DNA of 14,797 nt from Flavobacteriales bacterium (lineage in GTDB: Bacteria; Bacteroidota; Bacteroidia; Flavobacteriales; Flavobacteriaceae): NCBI GenBank assembly GCA_026983815.1, contig JALSTJ010000111.1:1-14797 (forward strand), written 5' to 3'. Shown here one piece after another: positions 14,775 to 14,797 of this stretch. The stretch's first letter is position 1; every line of letters starts with the position of its first letter. Under the pieces are notes generated by a model. That model did no database searches, had not been told where the DNA came from, and was given only the letters and a program-made list of their open reading frames with translations. Position numbers and translations under genes: made by a program.

Positions 14775-14797
14775 AAGAAATCTAATTATCAAAAAAT

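Noticed and set aside
1..14797. Mobile element, CRISPR array, defence system, toxin-antitoxin pair or RNA gene
   Set aside because: No transposase, integrase, regular spacer array, nuclease pair or tRNA-like cloverleaf could be recognised on either strand. The genes are mostly conserved chromosomal families.

Overview
The window is a stretch of chromosome from a member of the Bacteroidota, most likely a flavobacterium. The evidence is: AT-rich DNA with AT-only leaders and no clear Shine-Dalgarno sites; repeated promoter motifs of the Bacteroidota -7 type (TAnnTTTG); a secreted protein with a type IX secretion (T9SS) C-terminal sorting domain; an OmpA protein with calcium-binding thrombospondin type 3 repeats; and the order DUF6089 gene - uppS - bamA - two skp-like genes, which I recognise from flavobacterial genomes. 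I see no mobile element, CRISPR array, RNA gene or phage gene. Twelve of the thirteen protein genes match known families over most of their length; the first is only partly assigned.

Layout. 1-206: very AT-rich leader. 207-2117 (+): modular T9SS cargo protein, closed by a strong terminator. 2247-2636 (+): thioredoxin-like protein with its own promoter and a terminator at the convergent junction. 2699-4608 (-): ruvB followed by a DUF808 membrane protein, probably one operon. 4725-5924 (+): 2-amino-3-ketobutyrate CoA ligase/glycine C-acetyltransferase, divergent from ruvB. 5980-7335 (+): OmpA-family protein with a GC-rich terminator. 7484-7714 (-): small 4Fe-4S ferredoxin with its own promoter. 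7768-9082 (-): CapA-like metallophosphatase and a DUF2905 membrane protein, tightly coupled. 9194-14774 (+): the envelope cluster of DUF6089 protein, UppS, BamA, a long Skp-like protein and a normal-length Skp-like protein.

How the genes fit together. The right third is an outer-membrane assembly unit. UppS makes the undecaprenyl carrier for peptidoglycan and glycans, BamA inserts beta-barrel proteins, and the two Skp/OmpH-type proteins are probable periplasmic chaperones. The DUF6089 protein at its head looks like a small outer-membrane beta-barrel of unknown role. The OmpA protein is a likely client that also anchors the outer membrane to peptidoglycan. The remaining genes (ruvB, thioredoxin, ketobutyrate ligase, ferredoxin) are housekeeping genes.

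Several genes have a longer possible reading frame upstream of the start chosen here. In three cases (thioredoxin, ketobutyrate ligase, ruvB) the extension runs through a probable promoter, so I moved the start to the internal ATG. I do not see a clear undescribed system. The most unusual element is the first Skp-like protein, whose long charged tail contains a duplicated 26-residue Lys/Arg/Glu helix.
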